Part shown: in pieces, positions 1-11,700 of the stretch
How the letters are laid out: every line of letters begins with the position of its first letter
How positions within the stretch are numbered: position 1 is the first letter of the stretch
From: Orychophragmus violaceus
Taxonomy: Eukaryota > Streptophyta > Magnoliopsida > Brassicales > Brassicaceae
DNA length: 64,000 nt
Assembly (NCBI GenBank): GCA_030180135.1
Contig: CM058240.1
Span: 1,369,001-1,433,000, forward strand
Reading direction: 5' to 3'
Position numbers and translations under genes: made by a program
Notes under the pieces: generated by a model
Seen by the model: the letters and a program-made list of their open reading frames with translations, nothing else
Databases searched by the model: none
Told to the model about the DNA's origin: nothing

Positions 1-392
1 ACAACGAAGCTAGTGATGATGATGATGATTGGGAAGATGAAATACAAGTGAATAATAAGGCTAAAGGGAAAGAAAAACTTGTTAGAAGTAACAAGAAACA
101 TGGAGCAGAGAAGGCTAGCAATCCTGTTGGTTCCTCATCTATGTCTAAACCAATGAGTAGTAGAAAAAGAACAGGAACTGGAGCTAAGAACCTAGGGAGG
201 TTGGACTTGAATGTGGAGTTCAGTAATGAAGTGGAAGAGCCTGGGAGAAATGAAGGCAATGTGCTTGGAGTTGGAGGTAACAGGGAGGTAGATAATATGG
301 AAGGGATTGGGTTCTTTGAGGGTCTTGATGAGTTCTTGAATAGTTTGCCGATACTTTCTGTTGTTGGAGATGATAAAATCAAGGCTACTTAG
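1..392 (+). CDS. C-terminal part of a J-domain-type chaperone-like protein (At5g64360-like)
   Basis: An open frame runs in from the left edge (codons from base 3) and stops with TAG at 390-392. It encodes about 129 residues: an acidic Asp/Glu patch, a Lys/Ser-rich basic stretch, then a motif reading LDLNVEF and a C-terminal segment around FFEGLDEFLNSLPILS. The J domain itself would lie upstream, outside the window. I assign it from synteny, because it sits immediately left of FKBP12 as At5g64360 (a DnaJ-domain superfamily protein reported to bind EMF1) does in Arabidopsis, and because the tail resembles that protein as I remember it. No catalytic or HPD motif is visible here, so function is inferred. 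The start codon is not in the window. Confidence 0.6.
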   Translation, partial: NEASDDDDDWEDEIQVNNKAKGKEKLVRSNKKHGAEKASNPVGSSSMSKPMSSRKRTGTGAKNLGRLDLNVEFSNEVEEPGRNEGNVLGVGGNREVDNMEGIGFFEGLDEFLNSLPILSVVGDDKIKAT

Positions 393-1537
393 AGAAGTAA
401 GACTTATTTTTACTCTCTTGGTTTAGGTTGCGGTGTTATGTTCGTGTGGTTGCTGTAGGCCTTAGTTTTATGTCTCGTTTTGATGTTTAACTGTTGTGAG
501 GTAGTAGCCATTTGATTTGGAATCCATGTAGTTGGAAGATGTTGATGTATATGGCATAAAGTTCAGACCTTTTCTTCCCTTTATGGTATATTAGCGTCTG
601 CATCGTAACCAGGAACATGCTTTATTTGATTGTGATGGGATTCTGAGTTCTGATTAAGGCATTAAGATTTCTATTCAGGACTAGTGGATATAACATGATT
701 AGCCAAGTGCTTTTTTTGGTGGTAAAAAGAGTTACTTATTCTGCCCCAGTTAGTTTTGGTTGCACAAGAACTCAGTTTCTCGAGGTGATGAAGTGCATGA
801 TTGATCAAATCTGTATTTACACCTCATGACTGTTGCTTGTTTTTCTTTCTCTTTCTCTTTCTCTACATTCACTGGATAAAAGTTTGTGTTCTTTGCTTTC
901 TGAGCCAACAATGTAAGAGGTAAAGTGGCAGGAACATGCTGGTAGCAGCTTCATTCATCCGAAGTTTTTCTAGCCCTTAACACCCCACAAGTGTTGTTCG
1001 TTTGGCTGCCGCAACAATTTGGGTTTGTTTGGTTGTACACTGGCTGCATCGAAAAAATTCAGAGTTTAGCTGTAGATATTTGTATTTGCGGCTGCGGCAA
1101 CAATTTGTGTTTGTTTGGTTACATGCGATTAAAAGCTATGATTAAACGAAGCGGCTTGCATCTGCTGACGGTTGTGTTTTCGAAATGAACAACAACTTGC
1201 TGTAGTGCCGACTACAATGACATCTTCTGCAAAACGAACGACAACATGTAAAAAAGCTGCCATTGTCGCAGCAGCAATAATAGAATAAAATAGATATCGG
1301 TTTTTGGCTAGATTGTTTTCAAATTTGGGCAAATGGTTTGATTTTGTACTTGAACCACCTTTGTGAGAATGAAGAATGGGCCCGAAATTTTTCTATCAGA
1401 TTGGGCTTTATAGTATTATAAGGCCTAGATGATATCCAAAGCATTACAAATAAGAAAAAAAAAAAGGCGAGGCATAAGCATCTAGAGATTCGAAGCTGCG
1501 AGAGAGTGAGAAGAGAAGGGAAAAGATTAAGCAAGCG
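393..1537 (+). other. 3' UTR and intergenic DNA between J-protein gene and FKBP12
   Basis: The first ~500 bases after the stop look like an ordinary T-rich plant 3' UTR and downstream DNA, with a CT-rich microsatellite near 841-865. Bases ~985-1285 hold a repeat described separately. The FKBP12 promoter lies in the last ~250 bases, with no convincing TATA box seen. Confidence 0.5.
985..1285. repeat. Degenerate GC-skewed repeat, relative of the element at 40001-40371
   Basis: This block has alternating motifs such as GTTCGTTTGG, GCGGCTGCGGCAAC and, inverted, AACGAACGACAACATG and GTCGCAGCAGC. The same vocabulary appears in the longer element at 40001-40371. Both ends point inward as an imperfect inverted repeat, which suggests a non-autonomous DNA transposon remnant. 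No clean target duplication was found. Confidence 0.45.
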
Positions 1538-2753
1538 ATGGGTGTGGAGAAGCAAATCATCAGACCCGGCACCGGTCCTAAACCCGCTCCGGGTCAAACC
1601 GTCACCGTCCATTGCACCGGATTCGGTAACCTCTATACTTTCTCTTCAACATAGCTTGAAAATTCCAAATGCAGCGTTAGCGAAAATCGATCTATACAAA
1701 TCTGCTTAGCGGAGGAGCTTTTTGATGTGGTAGTTGCTGGATGTTTCTCTATTTGTGTTTGATTGAAATGTATTTTAATTAGGGTTTATGTTCTGAGATC
1801 AAATTGTTCCCTTTCTGGGGTCATGATTAATTTGTAATTTTGTTGTTTATATGATTAATTTGAGAGATTATCTAATAATAATACCAGTTTCTTGTATGAG
1901 ATTGAAACTCTCTAAATGCATACACTAAGAATTTTATTTTCTCATCTGAATTTTTTTTAGGAACCGATCTCTTGTTTAGCTCTGTAGTTGTAAGCTTCTA
2001 GTGGAGAAGCTTGATTATATAATATTTTTACCAGTTTCTTGTATGAGATTGAAACTCCCTATATACACTTTGTTTCAGAATCGTAATTCATAATGATTTT
2101 TTTGTTTGTTTCAGGGAAAGGTGGTGATCTATCCCAGCAGTTCTGGAGGTAAAGGATCCTCTCGGCGCTAACTTGTTCTCTCACACTCACACTCACACTC
2201 TCGCTTATAAAGTCTTGTTAATTTTGTCCTAAATGTGTTTTTGAATTTGGTATAGTACAAAGGACGCTGGGCAAAAACCTTTCTCCTTCCAAATCGGTAA
2301 AGGTGCTGTGATCAAAGGTAACATTTTCATCTGTTTTATGGTTTGATGATCATATCATATATATGGTTCTATATTCCCTTTCTTGGAGAGTGTTAATATT
2401 GTTGAAATTTGTTGCTAACAGGATGGGATGAAGGCGTTATTGGAATGCAAATTGGAGAGGTTGCTCGCTTACGGGTATGTAAACTGTCATAAAAACAGAT
2501 TTGATTCTTAGATCTTTCCTGTTCAGTGACCCAATCTATGCTGTGTCTCTCTCTTGAAAGCATACTCGTCTCTTTAATGATAGTTATATAGAGCTTCTTG
2601 TAGTAGAAACAATTCGTGTATCGGTTTTTAACATCTTCTATGTTTTTGCAGTGCTCACCGGATTACGCATATGGTGCTGGTGGATTTCCAGCATGGGGAA
2701 TCCAACCAAACTCGGTTCTTGACTTTGAAATTGAAGTACTCAGCGTGCAGTGA
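1538..2753 (+). CDS. FKBP12: FKBP12 peptidyl-prolyl cis-trans isomerase
   Basis: The five-exon gene is join(1538..1625, 2115..2148, 2256..2317, 2422..2474, 2652..2753), giving 112 residues, the expected length for plant FKBP12. All introns are GT-AG and phases agree throughout. The protein starts MGVEKQIIRPGTG and ends EIEVLSVQ. Known FKBP features are visible: GQTVTVHCTG, the PFSFQIGKGAVIKGWDEG core that forms part of the FK506/rapamycin pocket, and the YAYGAGGFPAWGIQPNS segment with the 80s loop. It catalyses prolyl isomerisation in the cytosol and nucleus. In Arabidopsis FKBP12 interacts with FIP37 and can mediate rapamycin inhibition of TOR, though plant versions bind drug more weakly than animal ones. 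Synteny supports At5g64350. Confidence 0.95.
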
Positions 2754-4979
2754 TGATCTATCTTTCCAGCTCAAAATTAATCTATGAAAAAAGCACTAGA
2801 AAAAAACTTTTTGAGTGTTAAATTATAAGTGATAGCAACCCTTTATCTTTATTGCTTCTGGGATCTTGTTGAAACAAACCTTGTCATGTCACTTGTCATT
2901 GCTCTTCTAAACTCTTCGGACAACGTTTTATCTAAATAAAAGATTTCTCTTGTTTCAATCCGAATGTTGTATGTTTTCTTGCAGTTATTATGGGATTATT
3001 ATTGTTTTTTTTGTGTGGAAGTTCTAGATTTTAGGGCGATAATTTCCTTTGGGTCGGAAGACAGTCTTTAAAGAATAATTCTTCATATCAAGGATGTTTT
3101 GAATCCGAGGTGGTTATTATTGTTGTTTGGGATGTGTTTTACTCATGCTAAACACAGTAATTACTATTCTTAATATCAAATCAAAGGAGGAGAAAGACGA
3201 AAGCTAAATACTTTTTCAGACAAGATTTATAAGTTAACAAAAGGAAGGAAGAAAAAATAGAAATGTGTGAGAAGTCGTGCGGGTAATTAAGCACTTAAAA
3301 CTCCCCGTGCAATTCTTTAATCATAACTTATATTCTTTTTCTTTTCTTCTTTTTTCTTTTTCATTATTTCTTTTCTCTTTTTCTTTTCACCCACATTCCC
3401 CAATCACATTAGACTTTTGTGACAATAGTATATAAAATAAACCAAGTCTACATAATATTAAAATTAAATAAAAAATTGAGCTAAATTTGGGGTTTCATAT
3501 AAGCTAGATGCTAAATTGTTAATTAAAATTAAACAAACAAAAAAGTGGTTGGCTTTTTATTCCTTTTCCATCACAATGGGTGTTTGAAAACACAACACGA
3601 ACCTGGACAAATTGTATTAGAATATAGGGTTAATTAAGGATTATGAAAAGCTTGAACATACTTTCACTAACTTAGCTTTCACTAAAAATTAAAGTATAAA
3701 CTTTTACTTTAGCAAAACAATCAACAAAGCATTTATTTAGAGAAAAATACTAGTATTATTTTAATAATAAAGGATAACCTGAAATTATGGACCGTGAGAC
3801 TTTGTCATCATAATGTATACCATAATTACGTATATACACGTTCGACCCCCTTAGTTCCATTTCTTTCAAGCAAAGCACCAATCACAACAATTGCTTCCAT
3901 TTTTAATTACTACTACAAGATTAGTTTCCAAGTAACATTTGATTTTTTTTTTTATATAATCGAAATTCCATTTGTACAGTTCAAAATATGTAACCTTTAT
4001 TTATCAAAAAGAAATGTATTTGCTTATTAATTTGTTTTATCTATAACCAAACCGAATTTAAACCCAACAAATCTAACCAAACCTAAATAAAATAACCCGG
4101 AAAAATATCCACGACCGGATTTAGAGTATTATTATGTTTGTTTGGAAAATTGCTTGGTATTGTATGTGTGACCGATTTGGATTTAGCACCTAACAATTTT
4201 TTTTTTTTAAATTACTTGAGGATTAATCGAAGTCTAATTTTAAGATTATTTAATATCTTAAAAATATATTAATCAATTACACTGAGTTATTTTGATCTAA
4301 TATTGTATTCGAAATTACATTCAATACATTAAAACAAATATCTATACATGAAAGATATGATCTTTATTAAAGTTTTGAATATAAGTTAAAAATTCAAATT
4401 TTAGATTTTTCGAAAAAATAAAAATAAAAATTGAGCTAGACAAATTAAATAGCCTATGCAGAATTAGACAAAATTAAACGAATCTAGACGACCACAAAAT
4501 TAATCATTGATTTATTCAACCTATTTAGATAAAATTGAAGCGGTTGAATACTGTCTAGACAGCTGAGTTTTAAAACAATGGATCCGATTGGTGATCAAAA
4601 GCGGAACGGTTATATTAGCGGTTAGCGGAAGTGGAAGCGGTTGAATAGTGCAAAACTGTAAGTGAAACCGGTTAGTAAAAGCTGTTAGCGAAAGCGGTAA
4701 TAAAAAGCAGAGAGTAATCGCTTTTATTGTAGCTTTTGAACTGCTTTTGTGATTACTGATTAGTAACAACTAAAGCTGTATACCCCCAAACATTTTGACC
4801 CTATCAACACCAATCAAACCCAATGATTATTACCATTGTTGCCACTTACTTAATTACACATAAGGTGAGGGTTGTATTGGTTAAAGAAAGTATAAGAGGG
4901 CAAAAGCGTCATAAAAACTTTTTATAAAGCCTTGTTACAATTGGGGATTGCCATTTACTTTGTTTAGAAACATTTCGCA
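2754..4979. other. Intergenic DNA between FKBP12 and SAC51
   Basis: FKBP12's 3' UTR probably ends near 2940 (AATAAA at about 2935). The rest is AT-rich with a CT-rich tract at 3330-3390 and a MITE at 4580-4780. No open frame here looks coding. Confidence 0.5.
4580..4780 (+). mobile_element. PIF/Harbinger-like MITE, GATTGGTGA family, copy A (3'-truncated)
   Basis: The block begins GGATCCGATTGGTGA and continues with the family's conserved interior (CGGAACGG, GCGGTTAGCGGAAGTGG, GCGGTTGAATAGTGCAAA). It matches the copy at 46023-46257 in the same orientation. The matching right terminus with TCACCAATC is missing, so the copy is truncated or degraded at its right end. Confidence 0.7.
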
Positions 4980-5516
4980 AAAATTTCTTCCTTCACATTA
5001 TTGCTGCTGGTTGGTCACTTTCATCACTCTTATCCCTTCGCTACTCCATTGTTTCAGCTAATCAACAAGAAAAACCTCTCATCCCCTTCTCTCTAGATCT
5101 GATCGAACATCAAATTCATCTCTTTCATCTTTGCAAGGTATCAAAATTCAATCTTTCTCTATTTGCTCTTATCGTCTCTGTCTCTTAGTTTTCTCTGTTT
5201 GTAAATCTGGAAATTTTGGGTTAAAAACGGTTTACTTCCTTCATGAAATGGGTAATCTTTTTGTTAGTTTAAATCTGCATCTTGCTTAGAACAATGTGGC
5301 CTTGTGTATTGTTTGAATTGCAATTGTAGAATGTAGCTGAGATTGAAGCCCTGAACTTGCTAGAATTACACTTGCTAGATGTTTAAAGTTTTCAAATAGA
5401 TGGTTATGATTCTCTTGTGTTTAGCTCATTCGTGGTGTTGATGATATGTTCCCTCGGGTTTTTGCACAGATAGATTGAGAATTTAAGCAGTGGATGATAA
5501 GGATTATTTAAGCAGT

Positions 5517-5594
5517 ATGTGCTGGTTCACTACTTGTGTTGACGTATACCGCAAAGTTGTGAGCTTGAATCTCTATTGCCGTGTCATTCTGTAA
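5517..5594 (+). CDS. Short uORF in the SAC51 leader (25 aa)
   Basis: The frame runs ATG 5517 to TAA 5592-5594 and encodes 25 residues (begins MCWFTTCVDVYRK). It lies wholly in the predicted leader exon upstream of the conserved uORF. I do not recognise the peptide as an established conserved uORF family. It may act only as a ribosome-capturing ORF. Confidence 0.4.
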   Translation: MCWFTTCVDVYRKVVSLNLYCRVIL

Positions 5595-5772
5595 ATCTCA
5601 ACCAACCCTCAATACTTTCTTATTCATCTTCTCTTCGTTTAACCTCAAAATGGGATCCCAACATTTCTACGTGTACCATTGTGAACAAAGAATCAGCTAA
5701 ACAAAGAAAGCTCCTTCCTTCCTTCTTTTGGTTGGTCTCTGTCTGTTTTTCATTCAAGACTTCCTCAAAGTT

Positions 5773-6016
5773 ATGGTGTGTCAGTCACCTGGTAAGACAA
5801 GTTTTAAAGCATTGAAATACGAGACAGGAGACGCTAACAGACCAACTATTGTAGTCAGAGTTATTGCATGCTTTCAACCCATGGATAATTGCCAGGTCTG
5901 TATATATACTCTCTCATTCATCACACTTACTATAATGGTTTCACTCTTCTAACACTATGAGTTTCATTGTGTTTCAGGCTGAATACTTCAGACTTCTACT
6001 CAAACCAGTGACGTAG
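5773..6016 (+). CDS. Conserved peptide uORF of SAC51 (CPuORF40-type), spliced
   Basis: join(5773..5895, 5978..6016) encodes 53 residues. The 3' half contains the hallmark PTIVVRVIACFQPMDNCQ followed, after the intron, by AEYFRLLLKPVT and the TAG stop. I recognise this as the conserved uORF of the SAC51 family (annotated At5g64341 in Arabidopsis). The peptide represses translation of the downstream bHLH ORF, and thermospermine antagonises that repression; dominant sac51 alleles that break this uORF suppress the dwarf acaulis5 phenotype. The intron splits the ORF between CAG and GCT in frame. It is intact here although the main ORF is not. Confidence 0.9.
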
Positions 6017-6259
6017 TTGATTTGTAATTGTCAGCTGTAGTTTGTTTTCTTCTTTCTTTCACTACTTATTCAAAAAGGTAACAAGAAGTCTTGCATTCAC
6101 CTGCTTGAGCAACTTAACAATCGGTATGTCAACTAAATCTTCCCTCATTACTCTTATGTAATCGTTCAGTTTATCTTTCTTGAGCTGATTTTTGCCGTTG
6201 TATTTGGTCTTGCAGTGTTTGTACTCTTTAAAGTTACCTTGAGTTAAAACTGCAAGAGC

Positions 6260-7200
6260 ATGCCTCTTGATACCAGGCAACGGAATTTGCCTATAAGCTT
6301 AAATCCTCAAGCTTGCTTTGAGGATATAGCAGCTCGGTCTGTCCATCCTGAGCTTGGAAAACTATATGCAGCTGAGCTTCAGGCTCGCTGTTTGCAGCCA
6401 CCGCCATTCAAGTCTTTACTGTGGAGTCATGATAAGGAGTCTTGTGGAAAACGATTCTCTCTGTCTGACATGAGGTCTTGGTGCGCTGCTGCTGCTACTA
6501 CTCCACATGGAGTATTAGAGTCTTCTCAGAAAAGACTCATGATATTCGATCAGTCAGGAAACCAGACTCGTCTATTAACATGTCCATTTCCCCTACGGTT
6601 TCCATCTCCTGAGGCTGCAGAACCAGTGAAACTCTCTGAGTTACAACAAGGTCTCGAGGGGAATGGTGTGAAGGAGTTTGAGGAGAACTATATAAATGGA
6701 AAAGAGTCGGAAATGCATGAAGACACTGAAGAGATCAATGCATTGCTGTATTCAGATGATGATGATGATGAAGAGTGCGAGAGTGATGATGAAGTAATGA
6801 GCACTGGTCACTCTCCTTATCAAGTTTGAACAACAACAAAAGACAATTGGATGAAGCCCCAGATGGTCCTTGTAAGAGGCAGAAACTACTGGATAAGGTA
6901 GACTCATCATCACTCAATGGATCATACTTTCTTATGGACAAAAACATCTCTGAATCAACCATCTCAACCAAAGAAGACACTGGTTCTGGTCTAAGCAACG
7001 AGCAGTCAAGAAAAGACAAGATCCACACAGCTCTGAAAATACTTGAAAGCATAGTTCCTGGTGCTAAAGGAAACGAAGCTCTCTTACTTCTCGACGAAGC
7101 CATTGATTACCTAAAGCTACTTAAACAAGATTTAATCTCTACAGTCACTAGTCACCACAACATGGGGAACAAGATATCTAAACAGACAGATAAGGCTTGA
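6260..7200 (+). CDS. SAC51: SAC51 bHLH transcription regulator, main ORF split by a frameshift
   Basis: The main ORF begins at ATG 6260 (MPLDTRQRNLPISLNPQACF) just after a leader intron and stays open for 189 codons to TGA 6827-6829. The rest of the protein continues in another frame from about 6828 to TGA 7198-7200, beginning NNNKRQLDEAPDGPCKRQK. It includes the helix-loop-helix stretch around residues RKDKIHTALKILESIVPGA and NEALLLLDEAIDYLKLLKQD. A one-base loss between 6826 and 6829 explains the shift. As read, the product would lack the entire bHLH domain. SAC51 acts in the nucleus with LHW-type bHLH proteins to limit xylem differentiation and promote stem elongation. The downstream frame has no further damage, so this is a recent mutation, a polymorphism or a sequencing error. 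The acidic D/E run before the break matches the family. Confidence 0.85.
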
Positions 7201-8762
7201 AGATTCTCACGTGTGAAGTGGTTTAAGGTCTGTATCATCTGCACCAGCTTTTTAGCTGTATATAGTGGACTGCAATTTCAAAAAAGTTAAAGAAGAAAAG
7301 CCAGTCTTTATGGTCATTGATCGACAATGATTATCTTTTGTGGGTTAGTGTGGATGGTGAAATCAAAAGGTAATAGTCAGTCTTATCTCATACACTCGCG
7401 TGGTCTTTGAATCTCCTCTGAGGTAATAAAAGATCTCTGACCCACAGTTTCTTTTGTCCACATGATGACTAAGTGGGTTCCATTGGTTTTGTTATGTCAT
7501 GTTCATGTAATAAATTTGTGTGTATAATAATGTAAACCATTACTGTGTCTTTGAGTCTATGTTCATGTACTCTTAAGTGTCTTATGTATTGTCAAGATGA
7601 TTGTGTTTTGTTGTTTGGGTTTTGTAATGTACCAATGATATAAAATTGGATCTTTTGTTTGATTAACACTAGTGACACTCAATAAAAAATTATATAAATT
7701 AATAATGTGCGACTGTAATTTTTTTTTAATTTATAGAGTTATTAATTTATCGTCAAACTAATAATTTATTAATATAAAGTGCGAAATCCATATTTTCTAT
7801 ATTTCTAATATAAAGATGATGACATGCTAAATGATACATGTTCAAAAGTTCAGAGTTTAGTGTTGATGATGAGACTGAAGATGATATTAATGTAACTTTA
7901 CAAGCATTAACACATAAGGAAGTAACTATCGCGTCTAAAATCCTTCACAATTTTTATGTGGTTCGAGAAGACCACACCAAAAATTCTTGATGCAATAAAA
8001 TTTTTTAGAGATGAACTCTCACGAAATTCGAGCTTCAGGACAAAACAAACAACTCCAGAGTCATATTTACTAAATTGACTTAACTATGTATGCATAAATT
8101 TATATACATAATTATTAATTTATGATATTATTGAAACTATATATTTACATGGGATTCTATAAAAAAATATTATTGTATTATCTTATCAAGTTTGTAAAAT
8201 TTTATACCGGTCCAACTCGAGACTAGATAAATTTATTAATTTATTGTGTTTATTATTTAATCGAGTATTAATTTATAGTGTTTCTATTGTAAATTAACAT
8301 ATCAATTCCATATTAGAAATCACTTATTCCATATTCGTCTTTGGATGCTTTAATTATCTCCTCTCACGATTCATAGTAGATTTTTTTTTTTTTTGGGTGT
8401 CTAGGTTTAGGTTTCAATCTGTTTTTTTACTTATTTATAGTTGGTGTTTAGACGCTTGTATCTTTATCTTTTGTATTGTCTCCGGAGACATTTTGTTGTC
8501 CACCGGTTCATAGTTCTTTTATGCCTTTAAACTTTGAAAGTTGTCTTGTTAACTCGTTGGCTTTGATTATATTCTATACCATATTAACAATCGAAATAAG
8601 GTCGAAAGCTGTTGTAATATTTGGATTTATCCTTTGGCATGAATATAATCTTCTAGCGAAAAAAGCATTACAAATTAGGGACCAAACAAAAGCTTTTCTT
8701 TCTCAAAAAAATCAAATCAAGAACACACAAAGTTGCTCACTTGAAATATTTTAAAAACTCTC
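7201..8762. other. SAC51 3' UTR and AT-rich intergenic DNA to the NPH3 3' end
   Basis: The SAC51 3' UTR likely runs to about 7530. The remaining ~1.2 kb is AT-rich and without a recognisable gene. A stretch near 7860-8000 could be decayed coding DNA but is not identifiable. Confidence 0.5.
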
Positions 8763-11700
8763 TCAAGAAATTGAGTTCCTCCATCGTCTTGGTTTCCTAA
8801 CCGGTTGATCAACACCACCAGCTTGTTCCCCTCCGACCATATCTTGACTCTCCGGTCCACTCATCTTAGTAAACTTACTTAGCTTCTTCCAACCACTGGT
8901 CCAAGCCGAAGATGACGAAGTATTCTTTATCTTCCCTGTCTTCTCCAACTGTCTTTGCATCACTTCCATCTCATTCTGAAGCTCAACATACTTCGTCTTC
9001 ACCGTCTCTAACTCGAATTTCAACGTGTTAATATCCTTCTTCGCGGCAGCCCACCCTTCCTGTTTTACAAACAAAACTTTCATAAGCAAATAAAGAAGAT
9101 CGATCAGGAAGAAGGAAAATAATGGATTAAACTATTCGTTAGCGAATAAAGCTTTAGTGAAAGCATCGTCAAATTCACTTCTTTGTTTCTATTATCTTCA
9201 ATATATGGCACATATTTTATTATGTAATAATTTACTTTCGATTCTCTATAATGACTTTGTAATCTTATTTTGATATCAATGAAATTATTTTGCCGGAAAA
9301 AAAAAAAAAATAAATAAAGAAGAATTTGTATATGATTTTTGATGAGTCTTTCTCTTACTTGCCTGAAAAGATTGTGGTGTTGCTTCGATCAATGTCTTAC
9401 GGTTTGGGATCATTGGTTGATATGTACCCATGGCTTCTCCTAATGTAGTTGACTCCTTGAGTGATGTGTTGGCTAAGGCGTTACTGATCTTGACTTGCTC
9501 TGAGAAGAGGACTTGAACCACCACTCGCAATGGTAACCGCTCGTTCTGAGCTGCGTGCATACATGCGTCCATTGATAGCTTTTGACAGTCCATCACACGG
9601 CATAGCCGCTTCCTCTCGTGCTCTGACAATGTCGGATGCGCCTGTCGATCAAAACAAACATGATCATGCTACTAATTAGGTCTAGACATTCGGATATTCG
9701 GTCGGTTCCAGGTTAGAACCGATCGGTTACGGGTCTTTTGGGTTGAATAGATTTATACTCAATAGGCATTTATGCCATTTTGATTCTTTTAGTTCGAGTT
9801 TAACCGGTTCTTATCGGTTTAGGTCTAAAAATTCAGAACCAAATTATATATGAAATATTTCAGATTTCAAGTGAATATCGAATATTTTCACCCACAATAT
9901 CCAAAATTTATAGAAAACCCCGAACTATATCCAAAAATCCAAAAAAATATTCGAAAACCCGTATAAATAACCGAAAACACATAAAAATATATAAAAAATA
10001 TCTGAAATATCGAAAATATATTTGAAAATCGAAAATAAAACTTCTAAAAATACTCATAATACCGAAATTATATTTATAATACCGAAATTGTATTCATAAT
10101 ATTCGAAAATAACTAATATACTTAATATTTTTGGGTTATTAAGGTATCCGTTCGGGTATCCGTTCGGCTTTGGGTATTACCCGATATCCACGGTTTCAAA
10201 ATAAATTACCTATCGAGTAAATGCTATATAACAAGATCGGTTCCGACTCAGTCCATTTCGGTTCGGTTTCGGTTCGAGTAATCGGTTCGGTTAAAATGTG
10301 CTGGTCTACTACTAATGAAGAATGTAAAAAAAAAAAAAAAAACATAAGACCCTTACATATATATATATATATACCTTGAGATATGAATCGATTGCTCTGT
10401 ATAGCCCATCATCACATGTCCTTGCAGATTCCGGCAACGCCTCAGCCAAAACCTGAAACTTTGTCAATGGCAAGTTCCTATCTCTAGCAACTTCGGTAAG
10501 ATAACTATCCACAAGCCTTGCAACTCTCATCTTCGCATTCTGATTATTATTACCACCACTGTTACTATTCCCTCTTGGAATTCCGGCGTCGGCGTACATA
10601 GACCGCGACGGCGACATTCTACTCGGACTCGACCCTTCCGTCTGTTCTTGAACAAGAAAATGCTCCAACAATCTCTGAACAATATCAACGTCATACATGG
10701 TCTCTCCTTTGTTGTTGTATCCTGGAATCAAAAGATCTTGTAGAGTCGCTTGCTCGAATTGCATACCGACGCGCTTCTCCAGCTCCGTGATCAACGCCGG
10801 AGCTACTTTGAGCATGTTTGCTGCTCTGAGAAGACGGAGGAGGAAGCTACAAGTGACGGAATCTTTTTGTGGAGGGATGATGCTGATTAAAGATTCAACG
10901 ATCATGCGTTGGTCTTTTGGACTGATTCCGAGGAGGCCGGTGAGGGAGGCGACGGAATCTTGATGTCCGTTTGGTTTTCCGGAGATGATCATGTGGAGAC
11001 CACCTTTATAATCAGGACCGGAGCTTCCTCCGCTGCTGTTGCTTCCACAGCTTACACTCATTTCATCTCCTCCTAATCCTAATCCTCCTCCTCCAATGGT
11101 GGACACTGCTGGAGGTAGTGAAACTCCTCCTTTGATCAGACCCGGAAGCCATTTTCCGGCGTAATGCATGATTGCTGCTCCGAGAAGTTCAAATCTCATA
11201 CCTTTCACCTGTTTCAAACGTTAGAGAGTTAGAGGATTGAGACATGCACATCAACTGTTTTGTGAAAACTAGGTCCTAGAGTTTACCCTAAACCCGAAAT
11301 CATAATCCGAACCCGACCCAAAAAACTTGAATCCTATCCGAACCAATTCTAGAAAAAAATATCCGAATGAGCTTAAATATAGGTGTTTTGAGTATTAGAT
11401 AATATCCGAGTCTGAACCGAATCAAAGCCGCTATCCAAAAGAATCTCAAGTTTTACATAATTTTGGGTAATTCTGTTACTTTATAACATTTTTGGTAATT
11501 TAAAAAGTTTTTATCGGTTTTTTGTCCGGTAGTCTGGAATTTTTTAAATACTTTCGGATATTTTTAGATAGCTTGAATATAATTTTATTGGATTTTCTGT
11601 TAGTTCGAATATTTTCGGTTATTTTAAGATTTTTGAAAAAAAAAAATTGAGTTTTTCAGATATTTTTTTGGTAATTTCAAGTACCTGAATTTGTAAGGAA

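Larger units (their letters stand above)
4980..6259 (+). promoter_or_regulatory. SAC51 promoter-proximal region and spliced 5' leader with four uORFs
   Basis: A TATAAAG motif near 4924 precedes a leader that appears to contain several introns: one with donor at about 5137 and acceptor near 5470, one at 5896-5977 and one at 6124-6215. In the predicted spliced leader four ATGs open short frames at 5494 (5 aa), 5517 (25 aa), 5650 (16 aa) and 5773 (53 aa, spliced). In Arabidopsis SAC51 the fourth uORF is the conserved inhibitory one whose effect is relieved by thermospermine. The same order is seen here, so translational control is likely retained. Leader exon boundaries are my prediction from splice-like sequences. 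Confidence 0.7.

Noticed and set aside
6826..7200. Separate small gene starting near 6826
   Set aside because: The sequence continues SAC51 in a shifted frame and holds its bHLH region; there is no ATG or promoter of its own.
7860..8075. Short open stretch that looked like decayed coding DNA
   Set aside because: Only ~50 codons open before stops and no family recognised; insufficient to call a pseudogene.
9357..9362. GT donor four bases into the NPH3 last intron
   Set aside because: Using it would shift the frame and lose the conserved C-terminus; the GC donor keeps it.
10312..10374. Extension of the NPH3 exon past 10375 into a Tyr/Ile and Phe-rich tail
   Set aside because: It reads through a GT donor into an AT microsatellite and poly-A tract; the spliced form restores the conserved NPH3 sequence.
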